This document shows, piece by piece, positions 36,264 through 44,123 of a DNA stretch of 64,000 bases. The notes beneath the pieces are model-generated. The model ran no database searches and was not told the origin of the DNA. It saw nothing but the letters and a program-made list of their open reading frames with translations. The position numbers were made by a program, and so were the translations under genes. Source of the DNA: Novipirellula herctigrandis (GTDB lineage: Bacteria > Planctomycetota > Planctomycetia > Pirellulales > Pirellulaceae); assembly GCA_007859835.1 (NCBI GenBank), contig SJPJ01000001.1, positions 3,460,794-3,524,793 of the forward strand. The letters are read 5' to 3'. Numbering within the stretch: position 1 is the stretch's first letter; each line of letters opens with the position of its first letter.

Positions 36264-37429
36264 TCAAGCCTGAACAGATTCGCGAAAAAGCTGATCGGCT
36301 GTTTGCAAAAGCCGTGAAGTCATGGCTTGATGGAGAGCTTGATGCCTTCTTCCCGTATCGCATACCCGCGAATTTAACTCCGTCAATGGATCACGCTACT
36401 GCAATCGCCGAGGTGGATTCACTTCGCGCTCTTAGCAAGGAATCCATCGGCTACGGATACAGCATTGTTTGGAAGTCACGCCGCAGCCGAACGCATGGAT
36501 TGAATCGTTTTCCCGATTCTATCGTGATCGAAACAACGGACGACCTGATGCAATTAACGAGTCGCGTCGATCAATGGCACACTCTGCAAGCTGCGGCCTC
36601 GACGCTGCGGCACCGGCAACCACTGCTTGGCCGTTGGCTAACGCAAAGCACGAACTGGAAAACGCTGCTCGAAGTCGCTGACCATCTTGATGGTTTACTA
36701 AGTATCGTGGACTTTTTCATCACCCACCCGCGGCCCGATTGCTTTGCGCGCGAGTTGCCGATTCCCGTGTCGACGAAGCTGATCGAAACACACCAGAGGA
36801 GACTTTCAACATGGCTTGATATCGTGCTGCCGCCCAACGCGATTGACGCTCGATACGGCTATGACGCATTCGAGCCGCGATACGGTCTCCGCTACGCACG
36901 ACCTCACTATTTACTTCGGGTTCTCGATAAGGACCTTCAACATGAACTCGCGTTGTCATTTGACGAACTATCGCTACCAGCCGAATCCCTTTCGAGACTG
37001 CCTGTGAAAGAGGTCCAAGTCTTGATCATTGAAAACAAAGTCAGTCTGTTATCGTTGCCCATCTTGGCCCGCACATTGGCTTTGGGCGGACTAGGAAACG
37101 GTGTCACTCAATTGTCGACGATCAACTGGCTCAGCGACAATGAAGTCCTCTATTGGGGCGATCTCGATGCCGACGGATTTGTGATTCTCGACCGGCTCAG
37201 GCGTGTGCTCCCGAGGACTCAAAGCCTGTTGATGAAAGAACAGACAGTCCACAAGTTCATGAATCTCGCAACGGTTGGCAACGGTGCTCAAGCCAAGCAA
37301 CTTGAGTACCTCACCGAGGAAGAGCGGCGGTGTTATCATATCCTGTGCGAAACAAATACCCGAATCGAGCAGGAGCATCTGCCAATCAAAACCGTTTTGC
37401 AGTCTTTTCGGAACTTCAGTGCATATTGA
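36260..37429 (+). CDS. jetD: Wadjet JetD nuclease subunit (DUF3322/DUF2220)
   Basis: 389 residues. The N-terminal half corresponds to DUF3322 (FPYRIPANLTPSMDHATAIAEV), and the C-terminal half is a TOPRIM domain (DUF2220). Catalytic residues are in place: Glu258 in VLIIENK, and the Asp-x-Asp-x-Asp run starting at residue 301 in YWGDLDADGFVIL. Related to topoisomerase VI A, it is the subunit that cleaves the plasmid. With all three partner genes overlapping and intact, the system looks functional. Its 3' end overlaps an opposite-strand gene by 14 bp. Confidence 0.92.
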   Translation: MIKPEQIREKADRLFAKAVKSWLDGELDAFFPYRIPANLTPSMDHATAIAEVDSLRALSKESIGYGYSIVWKSRRSRTHGLNRFPDSIVIETTDDLMQLTSRVDQWHTLQAAASTLRHRQPLLGRWLTQSTNWKTLLEVADHLDGLLSIVDFFITHPRPDCFARELPIPVSTKLIETHQRRLSTWLDIVLPPNAIDARYGYDAFEPRYGLRYARPHYLLRVLDKDLQHELALSFDELSLPAESLSRLPVKEVQVLIIENKVSLLSLPILARTLALGGLGNGVTQLSTINWLSDNEVLYWGDLDADGFVILDRLRRVLPRTQSLLMKEQTVHKFMNLATVGNGAQAKQLEYLTEEERRCYHILCETNTRIEQEHLPIKTVLQSFRNFSAY

Positions 37430-37841
37430 CCCGCGATACGTTTGCTTGATTTACTCTACGCCACATCGCACGTTGCCGTTTCCAATCAAGCGTTTTGGCG
37501 ATGGGGCGCACGTCAGCTTCCTTGATGGGGTCGCGGCCTTTGACGGTGTTGGGAAGGAATAGAATTTCTTCTTGGATGTCGGGGGCGAGATTGTCCATCC
37601 ACATGATCTGCGTCATGCGGGTGGTGGAGATCTGACCGTAGTGAGCGAGTTCAGATTGGTTGATGATCGTGCCGTCTTGGATCAGTCGGTGGCAGCGATG
37701 GGCCAAGGCCAGCAGTCGCGTGATGCGTGGGACTCGGCCCGTTGGCGTGCTGGGAGCGACACCGTTTTGCAAGTGTTTGCGGCCGTCGCGTTTTTTGGCG
37801 ACGTGGAACTTTCGATTGATGGTGAGGGATTCACTCGGCAT
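37416..37841 (-). CDS. recombinase-cassette accessory protein (HTH-like)
   Basis: 141 residues, rich in Arg. The segments GRVPRITRLLALAHRCHRLI, SELAHYGQISTTRMTQIMWM and DIQEEILFLPNTVKGRDPI belong to a small protein commonly found beside DUF2924 and serine-recombinase genes in mobile elements of planctomycetes and proteobacteria. The central SELAHYGQ-TTRMTQIM is a helix-turn-helix. The ATG overlaps the end of the DUF2924 remnant. A DNA-binding helper for the element is likely, inferred from context. The recombinase that should accompany it is absent here. Confidence 0.6.
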   Translation of the reverse strand: MPSESLTINRKFHVAKKRDGRKHLQNGVAPSTPTGRVPRITRLLALAHRCHRLIQDGTIINQSELAHYGQISTTRMTQIMWMDNLAPDIQEEILFLPNTVKGRDPIKEADVRPIAKTLDWKRQRAMWRRVNQANVSRVNMH

Positions 37842-37938
37842 TCGTGTTTTCGCCGGTGACTTCCGCGAAACGTTCGCGGAGTTCGCCGACGGTCATCTTT
37901 CTTAGCGTGGCGACTTCTTTGGTGACATTCAATGTCAT
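37831..37938 (-). pseudogene. DUF2924 N-terminal remnant
   Basis: 35 codons, MTLNVTKEVATLRKMTVGEL followed by RERFAEVTGE, match the first ~30 residues of DUF2924 proteins, which are normally over 100 residues long. The rest is missing, and the reading ends by overlapping the start of the next gene. It looks like a clean internal deletion of a recombinase-associated gene. Confidence 0.6.
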
Positions 37939-38171
37939 CGATTTTCTCCTTGGTTTTGTTTGTGAGACTCGGAGATCAAACCCGAGTCCACACAGATCCC
38001 TGTGTTCGTAAACGAGTCAAGCCGATCGTCGGCAACTTCGAAAAAGATCTCGGACTTCGCCGAGAATCGGCCCTGTTTCTGCAAGGCACTGATCGCGTCG
38101 GCCAAGCAGGCGGCGATCTGACGTGTGCGGTCAGATTCACGCACGTCGTCTGGTTTTGTTTTGGTAAGCAT
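37935..38171 (-). CDS. small cassette protein, unknown
   Basis: 78 residues from the ATG at 38171 (AGGA 8 nt before it), ending with an ATGA overlap to the DUF2924 remnant. Sequence such as DDVRESDRTRQIAACLADAI and FFEVADDRLDSFTN is protein-like and helical. The frame is open farther upstream to 38264. Not a named family that I recognise; position suggests it is the first gene of the same mobile cassette. Confidence 0.5.
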   Translation of the reverse strand: MLTKTKPDDVRESDRTRQIAACLADAISALQKQGRFSAKSEIFFEVADDRLDSFTNTGICVDSGLISESHKQNQGENR

Positions 38172-38399
38172 CCAATGTCCTGGTAGCTCGTGTTGGAAAG
38201 AGACAGGGATCGTTGGATCGGTAGGTCGTTGGCTCGGTGGTTGGTTGGCGGTTTCGGCCCCCACGCTGCGTTGTGTCGCGACGTTGTTCCTCCGTTGGAA
38301 TGCAAGGGCAAGTTCAGCTTCGGCGCGTTAACGAGCGGCTCTGTGGAACAGCTTCCGTGGGACGGATAGCAGGTTGAGGCAAGGTTGCAGCCCACTGCT

Positions 38400-38832
38400 C
38401 TAATTGAACTGCGTGCTCCTTGCCCAGTGCGTCTTTCGTAGCCCCAGACAAATCGCGTTGACATCAGCTTGACCGCTGAGATTCTCGAACGTTTGGCGAA
38501 GCAATGCGATGTTGGGAATGACGTAGGTGGTTCTGTCGCGATTTGGCTCGATCAGCCTTTGCAGCAATCCCTGACGTTCCAGGTCACGGGCAGCGCGAAC
38601 AAGCTGCATCTTTCGGTTTGGTCCATGTCCGGCCGACCAATACACCGGCGTGAATGGGATCCCACGATTCCGCATGCCATCCAGCCATTACGAATCCCGA
38701 CCGCGCTAAGGTCGATTTCAGCAAAGACCTCAATCTCAGCAAGCAGCCGTGAAGCCAGTTGAAAGTGTCTTGGTTGCATCTGCTTTTCCAAAAGTCGGAC
38801 AACCTGTTCCAGAAAAGAAACTCTGACTACTA
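38400..38832 (-). pseudogene. hypothetical protein fragment with probable frameshift
   Basis: Two frames carry protein-like sequence in succession. The first gives VRLLEKQMQPRHFQLASRLL and AEIEVFAEIDLSAVGIRNGW; the second takes over with GIPFTPVYWSAGHGPNRKMQ, LVRAARDLERQGLLQRL and YVIPNIALLRQTFENLSG. The second part resembles a winged-helix segment. A frameshift near 38670 would join them. No family name can be given. Confidence 0.4.
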
Positions 38833-38897
38833 ACGTGGTTGATCCGGGTGGCCTAACGAAACCATCCGTCGGGAGGCCCCGTTCGATTCCTGTCGAT

Positions 38898-38995
38898 GCG
38901 GCCCTGTCTTCGCGGCCCTGTCTTCGCGGCCCTGTCTTCGCGGCCCTGTCTTCGCGGCCCTGTCTTCGCGGCCCTGTCTTCGCGGCCCTGTCTTC
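38898..38995. repeat. seven-copy 14-bp tandem repeat
   Basis: Seven perfect copies of GCGGCCCTGTCTTC plus a 6-bp partial copy. The unit is not a multiple of three, so any gene running through it would change frame with copy number. It lies among decayed gene fragments. There is no spacer between units, so it is not a CRISPR array. Confidence 0.95.
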
Positions 38996-39074
38996 GCGGC
39001 CACTGTGGTAGCCAGGCAAAAGCAACCGGCGGAAGGACTTCTTTCTTCTTTCCGGGCCATGTCGTACACGCACG

Positions 39075-39158
39075 TCCGTTTCAGCAACACCTGCGATCGC
39101 AAATGACACGCTGTATGTGCTGACCGATGGGCGTTTGTACGCAATCGGCAAAAAATAG
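39075..39158 (+). pseudogene. C-terminal scrap of a PQQ-repeat beta-propeller protein
   Basis: The frame SVSATPAIANDTLYVLTDGR followed by LYAIGKK and a TAG stop matches the closing blade of BamB/PQQ-like propellers. Nothing upstream continues it across the tandem repeat. A gene remnant. Confidence 0.55.
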
Positions 39159-39235
39159 ATTTACTGCTGGCCGGACGCTCTCTATGTCCATTGCTATGCC
39201 CCAAGAGCAGAACCGTGAAATACGCCAAATATTCC

Positions 39236-39505
39236 GTTGCCCTCTACGCGGTTGACGCTTCCGTCAAGTATCGCGGTTGGTCCTCAACGTTCGAATACTA
39301 CTTCAGAACTGTCGACAATTTTGACGGCACCGATGTTGCTGAGCTTTTTGATCACGGCTTTTGGTTACAACTCGGTACTTGGTCGTTCCGAAAAAGTTGC
39401 AAGCAATCGCGCGAGGGTGCAACGATCAACTCATCCTCTTTGGACATCAGCCCTGGTGACATCGGTTGGCTGTTTCGCACACAAGTCCAGTTCAGCTTCC
39501 AGCAG
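39236..39505 (+). pseudogene. phosphate-selective porin (OprP/OprO-like) C-terminal remnant
   Basis: VDASVKYRGWSSTFEYYFRT and LFDHGFWLQLGTW match internal strands of planctomycete OprP-type porins, and SSSLDISPGDIGWLFRTQVQ followed by FSF is the typical end of such a barrel. The segment normally between these parts is missing and the N-terminal barrel is absent. The natural stop after FSF also seems lost: the frame runs on through the first palindromic repeat to 39634. Confidence 0.6.
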
Positions 39506-39570
39506 AGTCGTATTTCGCTCCGCGAAACAACGGTAGGTGTGCGCGTGATTTCGCGGAGCGAAATTCGACT
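39506..39570. repeat. palindromic repeat copy 1 (REP-like)
   Basis: Left arm GTCGTATTTCGCTCCGCGAA, loop beginning AACGG and ending CGTG, right arm the inverse with one change (AATTCGAC). It follows the porin remnant. Member of a seven-copy family. Confidence 0.9.
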
Positions 39571-39752
39571 GTTAACCCTTGAGGGTAAGGCAATGTTTTC
39601 GCATTGTCTCGTTGGTATGTTCCATCCGGGTTAACCGTGCATAGTGATTCCAACTGTATGGATGGCTCCTGATTCACCGATCTTGATCGATACATTGATT
39701 GCGTCTGTCGTGTGAGCCGTCCATTTAAAAACACAAAAGCGAGTATTGCGTG

Positions 39753-40985
39753 ATGCAACGGTCAGGAATACTATGCTGTCTTTTCGCTTGGCTAACCTGC
39801 TGGACGACGGCAGCATGCGGACAAGGTGTCGGTGTCGAGCTACTTAACAATCTGATGCCTGCTTCTGGTGCACTTGGCGGTGCAAGCATTGCTTCGCCAC
39901 AGGACATTCAGTCTGCCATCAACGGCAACCCAGCCACGGTCAGGCAATATCGCGGCACCCAGTTCTCGTTCAGTGGCGCCTGGATGGAACCAACCTACAA
40001 CCTGACACAGGATGGAGCGCTTCCGCTGTTTGGCGTCAGTTCGTTTTCGCAGACAAAGTCGGACGCTCCTGGTGTCGCGGCCGGCAACATTGGTTTGACA
40101 CAAGAATTGTCGGCCAGCGGCTTACCTTTGACGATGGGGATGGGCTTGATCTCCGCAGCCGGAGCGGGAGCTGATTTTCGACAGGTACCAGAATCCAATG
40201 GAACTCATGCGTCATTGACGATTATTGACATCGTCGGTAGTGCCGGACTTGAGTTAACCGACAATCTTCACGTGGGGGGAACATTTGCTCTCTCGACAGC
40301 AACGATGTCAGGTCCGTTTGTCGGAATAACAGGATCATCAACCGGGTATGGGATCCGCGGCGGTGTGGGAGTGAACTATGCAATCCTTCCGCAAACGAAC
40401 ATCGGCGCGTACTGGAAATCACAGACAAGTTTCACTTTCGACAATCTTGCCGGGTTCACCGCTGGATCGTTTGTGGACGTTGCTGCAGATCGCCCCGAGA
40501 CATTTGGCATCGGTATCTCCAATCAATCATTGATGGACGGCAAGTTGTTGCTGGCCGTTGATGGCGTTTTTCAGAAATATTCTGACGCTGATCTCTTTAC
40601 AGCACTGTACGACGACCAATGGTCACTGCACGTGGGTGCCCAATACTCGCCAACCACAAGATGTCGCTGGCGAATCGGCTACGCGTTTGCTGAAAACCCG
40701 TTGCGATCGATCGTGCCTGCTGGGGCTGGTGGTGTATTGCCTCCAGGGGGTGTCGATCACATCACTTACATCCAGTCGCTGTTCGCCAATATTCCGGAGC
40801 ATCGCATTACTGGCGGTTTTGGGATCAGTGATATTTGCCCAGGCGTCGACCTCGATTTGTACGCTGGTGGCATGTTCGAGGACTCCGTTGATCTTGGCAG
40901 CACGACTACCACGACGGCTTCGCTGGAGGGCTACTGGGTCGGATTCGGATTGACTTGGCGATTCTGCCGCGGAATGTGCCACTAA
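39753..40985 (+). CDS. FadL/OMPP1-like outer-membrane protein
   Basis: 410 residues with a Sec signal (GILCCLFAWLTCWTTAACG). After it, NLMPASGALGGASIASPQDI and INGNPATVRQYRGTQFSF resemble the N-terminal hatch of FadL-type barrels, where an Asn-Pro pair and Gly/Ala-rich stretch are conserved. The remainder alternates beta strands to a terminal WVGFGLTWRF barrel strand. Such proteins admit hydrophobic molecules across the outer membrane. GTG at 39750 and ATG at 39753 are adjacent; ATG chosen. The next gene on the same strand starts 17 bp after its stop, so the two outer-membrane genes are probably one transcript. Confidence 0.7.
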   Translation: MQRSGILCCLFAWLTCWTTAACGQGVGVELLNNLMPASGALGGASIASPQDIQSAINGNPATVRQYRGTQFSFSGAWMEPTYNLTQDGALPLFGVSSFSQTKSDAPGVAAGNIGLTQELSASGLPLTMGMGLISAAGAGADFRQVPESNGTHASLTIIDIVGSAGLELTDNLHVGGTFALSTATMSGPFVGITGSSTGYGIRGGVGVNYAILPQTNIGAYWKSQTSFTFDNLAGFTAGSFVDVAADRPETFGIGISNQSLMDGKLLLAVDGVFQKYSDADLFTALYDDQWSLHVGAQYSPTTRCRWRIGYAFAENPLRSIVPAGAGGVLPPGGVDHITYIQSLFANIPEHRITGGFGISDICPGVDLDLYAGGMFEDSVDLGSTTTTTASLEGYWVGFGLTWRFCRGMCH

Positions 40986-41002
40986 CCACGTACGGAGCTC
41001 TC

Positions 41003-41893
41003 GTGTCAAAAATTCAGATATCAGTACTGACGCTCGTCGTGACGATGCTGTGCGCGACAAGTGTTTCCGCAGAAGATGCCTGCGATAGCAAGCCTTGGCT
41101 TGAGCTAAAGTTCTTGGATGACTTTCATCGCTCCGAGTCTTCGCTTGTGCCCAGAGAACGCAAACGAATCGAGACCGAACGTCACGATTTCACGCAGTCA
41201 ACCGAAACAGTCGGTCGTGGTGTTGCACAAATCGAAGCCGGCTACAGCTACTTCTACAAAGACGAAGACAACGAACTCGAGCACCTGCATACAACGCCGG
41301 AAATGCTGTTGCGTTATGGGCTAAGCGATGACATCGAATTTCGCTTACGGTTCAACTATGGCTGGCTCAATAGCGACCTTGACGAACGATCAGGATCACA
41401 AGACTTGATCTGGAGTTTTAAACTTGGGATGACTGAGCAAGTCGGCTACTTGCCCGAGAGCGCGTTGGAGTTGCGGTCTTCAGCACCCACCGGCGGAAGT
41501 GATTTTTCAACACGCCGCGTCGATCATGGCTTGGACTACATCTATGGTTGGGAACTCAGCGAGCGTTGGAAGCTGTACGGATCGACCGGTTACGGCACAG
41601 GTGGGCTGGACGACTTCGGTTTAGTGCCCGAGGAACCCGCTGACGACTGGTTCATCGTGTGGTCGCAGTCCGTTGCCGTTGGAACGGAGCTAACCGAGAA
41701 GACAACTCTGTACAACGAGTTCTTTGGCCTGTTTTCGCACGCGTTAGCCGACGACTTTTCAATCGTCGTGTACAACATCGGTATCGACTACTACATCAGC
41801 GACAACTTTGTATTCGACGTTCGCGTGGGCAAAGGCCTGACCGACGATTCAGATGACTTGTTCACCGGAGTAGGCGGCGGCTATCGGTTTTAA
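41003..41893 (+). CDS. outer-membrane transporter-like protein (MetA phenol-degradation family)
   Basis: 296 residues. A GTG start (GGAG 6 nt upstream) gives the signal ISVLTLVVTMLCATSVSAE. The mature part resembles the outer-membrane 'transporter' family PF13557: VGRGVAQIEAGYSYFYKD, LLRYGLSDDIEFRLRFNYGW, ELRSSAPTGGSDFSTRR, and a final barrel strand. Exact substrate unknown. It directly follows the FadL-like gene. The stop is followed one base later by palindromic repeat copy 2, which could act as a bidirectional terminator with the converging RAYT gene. Confidence 0.75.
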   Translation: MSKIQISVLTLVVTMLCATSVSAEDACDSKPWLELKFLDDFHRSESSLVPRERKRIETERHDFTQSTETVGRGVAQIEAGYSYFYKDEDNELEHLHTTPEMLLRYGLSDDIEFRLRFNYGWLNSDLDERSGSQDLIWSFKLGMTEQVGYLPESALELRSSAPTGGSDFSTRRVDHGLDYIYGWELSERWKLYGSTGYGTGGLDDFGLVPEEPADDWFIVWSQSVAVGTELTEKTTLYNEFFGLFSHALADDFSIVVYNIGIDYYISDNFVFDVRVGKGLTDDSDDLFTGVGGGYRF

Positions 41894-41894
41894 T

Positions 41895-41967
41895 GTCGTA
41901 TTTCGCTCCGCGAAAAAACGGATGCATGCACATCCTAACGTGATTTCGCGGAGCGAAATACGACTAT
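41895..41967. repeat. palindromic repeat copy 2 (REP-like)
   Basis: Same arms as copy 1, loop AACGGATGCATGCACATC-CTAACGTG. It fills the gap between two converging genes and contains the stop codon of the RAYT gene. Confidence 0.95.
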
Positions 41968-42626
41968 AGATATCTCCGGTAGTGATACTGGCCGTCCTTC
42001 AGTTTCGCCTTCTGTGGGTTGTCCGCGATGTACTGACGCAGGTATCCATACTGTTCTGGACTGCGCACCAAGTGATCGAATGCCTCTTGTTGCCAGAATT
42101 TACCGGCACGTCCGAGCTTCTGATTTATCTTTCTTGCCGTAAAGTGCGTCCATGAATCACATTGTGATTTCAGTGCTTCGGGAGTCGCAAATGCAGCCAG
42201 CATGTGAACATGATTAGGCATGACGACAAAATCGCCGATGCGATACCGATCACCGTCGAAGAATAGTAAAGAGTCCGCTACTATCTTCGATAATTCTGGG
42301 TCGCGAAGGACACACTCGCCATGACATGTGTCAAGAAAGTCTTCGCGAATACGATTGAACTCTTTCTTGAACGCACGCTGTTCGTCGCTCTCAATCGTCG
42401 GCACGACGATGGACCAATGCTCGCGCGTCGAATGCCCGCGCGTCGAATGCCCGCGACGCGCCAGCCAATCGGTCTTTTCTCGATCCCAGCGGTCTAACAC
42501 TTCGCTTGGAATCGAGTCACGCATTCGCATCGTGATAAACGCGATCGCGCCGGTCTGTGACCAATGAGGACGCAAGCGATCCTCAACAAACAGCTCCGCA
42601 TCGGGATCGAACAATTCTCCGATCAT
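41964..42626 (-). CDS. REP-associated tyrosine transposase (RAYT, Y1/HUH)
   Basis: 220 residues of the IS200-like Y1 transposase superfamily, RAYT branch. The metal-binding HUH pair is His139/His141 in VVMPNHVHML, and the nucleophile region is EQYGYLRQYIADNP with Tyr193/195/199 as candidates. Residues ~59-68 contain a duplicated GHSTR. RAYTs are domesticated single-copy transposases thought to spread REP palindromes. Here the gene is framed by palindromic copies 2 and 3: copy 2 includes its stop codon and copy 3 lies 18 bp before its start. No frameshift or stop is visible, so it may be active. Confidence 0.9.
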   Translation of the reverse strand: MIGELFDPDAELFVEDRLRPHWSQTGAIAFITMRMRDSIPSEVLDRWDREKTDWLARRGHSTRGHSTREHWSIVVPTIESDEQRAFKKEFNRIREDFLDTCHGECVLRDPELSKIVADSLLFFDGDRYRIGDFVVMPNHVHMLAAFATPEALKSQCDSWTHFTARKINQKLGRAGKFWQQEAFDHLVRSPEQYGYLRQYIADNPQKAKLKDGQYHYRRYL

Positions 42627-42644
42627 CAGAATGCCCCGTCGTCA

Positions 42645-42728
42645 TAGTCGTATTTCGCTCCGCGAAATAACGGATTCACGATATACCGAATTGTACCGCA
42701 CGTGATTTCGCGGAGCGAAATACGACTA
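42645..42728. repeat. palindromic repeat copy 3 (REP-like)
   Basis: Complete arms with a 35-bp loop. The loop is the same as in copy 7 (53424-53503), base for base as far as I can read, making these two the closest pair. It lies between the RAYT start and the stop of the surface-protein gene. Confidence 0.95.
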
Positions 42729-44123
42729 TTCCTGTTCCAACTTCACCAATGTCCATTGCTCGGTGCGATCCTTGCCGTAATGAATCAACATTTGTGTCTC
42801 TTCACTGTCGGTCAGGTTGGCCAACCCGGTTTCGCTCACAACCTTGTCATTGTCGCCAATCGTCCAGGCAACTCGCTGGGTCTTCTTGTCGACTAATCCT
42901 TGAACCGGAGTCGTCGTGTCCACCAAGGCGTTGTAATGGTTGCCTCGGACGACGCCGTTTTGGTTGACGGCCAACTGCAGAATATTGTCGGACTCCGTGT
43001 CATCGTCTTTGACCATTGCCCAGACACCAAGTGATTTCCACTCCTCGTCTTCGGCGACTTCTTCTTCACCGGCGGAAGCGATCACCGATGCTTCTTGGTA
43101 GTATTCTTCAGCGGTCCCGATAGGCTCGCTGCCGTTGTAAACCGTGTCGCCCTCGTAGACAATCGTGTTGCCATAGTCATAGTAAATCGGCTGCGCGACG
43201 TAGGTCGGGCCCCACCACGAAGTCACGGCGTTCCATGATGCAGCGGCCCAGACAGTTGCTGCTGTCCATCGCGCCGCGCGCCATGCGCTTGGATAACGGT
43301 TGTACCAGCCAGTCGTGTACCAGCCGCCTCGATGGCCATAGCGAACGCCAACGCTACGGCGGACCGCAACGCCTTGACCTTGTCGCCCAACCGCTGTGAC
43401 GCTGCGTGTTCGGTGCGCTGTCGCACCTCCAGCGCCGCGAACGGAAACACCACCTTTGTATCTTGCGAATCCAGCATCGGAAGCAAGGCTTTTTCCTCCC
43501 ACGCGGGCTTGTCCTCCGCCGATGGTCCCACCGCCGGGCCCGGTTGCCTTGCCGCCGCGAACTTGACCGCCGACCGTACCGCCAGGGCCTCTTGCAGCTC
43601 CGCTCGCTCCACCCCTAGTCACTGTTCCTCCGCCGGCGCTTTCGACTTTGACGCCACCAGCGCGACCTGCTGCGTTTCCTGATGGACCGTTAACTCCACC
43701 TCGCGCACCGCCAACGGTAACCGTGTGACCGCTTTGAGTTGTATACGACTTGCTGCCCTTCTGACCTTGTGCTGATCGACCAGTCGAACTGCTGTAGCCA
43801 CTGCGAGATGCCGTCGCGGTTCGGGAAGCACCGCCAGAGTATCCGCTCCGCGACGCACTTCCGGAATAGGCACTGCTGGACGCTCCGCCCGAGTAGGCAC
43901 TGCGCGAGGCACTTCCGGAGTAAGCACTGCGTGAGGCACCGCCGGAGTAACTACTTCGCGACGTGCTTGCGCCGCCACGCGACATACTTGCGCCACCACG
44001 TGCACCACCTCCGCGGCCACCCCCCATTCCGCGGGCCAACAATTCGGCACTGGGAAGCAAACAAACGGACAAAGCAATCGCAAGAGTCATTCTTAATGTT
44101 CGACTCATCGATCTGTTTCTCAC
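42726..44123 (-). CDS. mu-protocadherin-like low-complexity surface protein
   Basis: 465 residues with a signal peptide (TLAIALSVCLLPSAELLARG). Residues ~35-115 are Gly/Ser/Ala repeats (units like SRSAYSGGA, SASRSGYSGG), and ~130-215 are Gly-rich with VGG and RGG runs. A Trp/Tyr-rich middle (RGGWYTTGWYNRYPSAWRAA) leads to a structured end with YYDYGNTIVYEGDTVY and WAMVKDDDTESDNILQLAVN. Planctomycete genomes label such proteins mu-protocadherin-like cell-surface proteins. The role is unknown; an extracellular or envelope location is likely. It is the last gene of the MBL/SnoaL-like operon (start overlaps the previous stop by 4 bp). Confidence 0.75.
   Translation of the reverse strand: MRNRSMSRTLRMTLAIALSVCLLPSAELLARGMGGGRGGGARGGASMSRGGASTSRSSYSGGASRSAYSGSASRSAYSGGASSSAYSGSASRSGYSGGASRTATASRSGYSSSTGRSAQGQKGSKSYTTQSGHTVTVGGARGGVNGPSGNAAGRAGGVKVESAGGGTVTRGGASGAARGPGGTVGGQVRGGKATGPGGGTIGGGQARVGGKSLASDAGFARYKGGVSVRGAGGATAHRTRSVTAVGRQGQGVAVRRSVGVRYGHRGGWYTTGWYNRYPSAWRAARWTAATVWAAASWNAVTSWWGPTYVAQPIYYDYGNTIVYEGDTVYNGSEPIGTAEEYYQEASVIASAGEEEVAEDEEWKSLGVWAMVKDDDTESDNILQLAVNQNGVVRGNHYNALVDTTTPVQGLVDKKTQRVAWTIGDNDKVVSETGLANLTDSEETQMLIHYGKDRTEQWTLVKLEQE

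Noticed and set aside
38898-38995. CRISPR-like array in the graveyard region
   Set aside because: No spacers; simple tandem repeat.
38552-39151. 199-residue minus-strand frame across the 14-bp repeats
   Set aside because: Its middle is only the translated tandem repeat; protein-like sequence is confined to the left part, treated as a frameshifted fragment.
39191-39634. 147-residue plus-strand protein
   Set aside because: Only the central part matches a porin end; the rest is read-through of a palindromic repeat, so it is annotated as a pseudogene.
42422-42451. Short direct repeat inside the RAYT gene as a separate element
   Set aside because: Two 15-bp units encode a duplicated GHSTR within an intact reading frame; just a small in-frame duplication.
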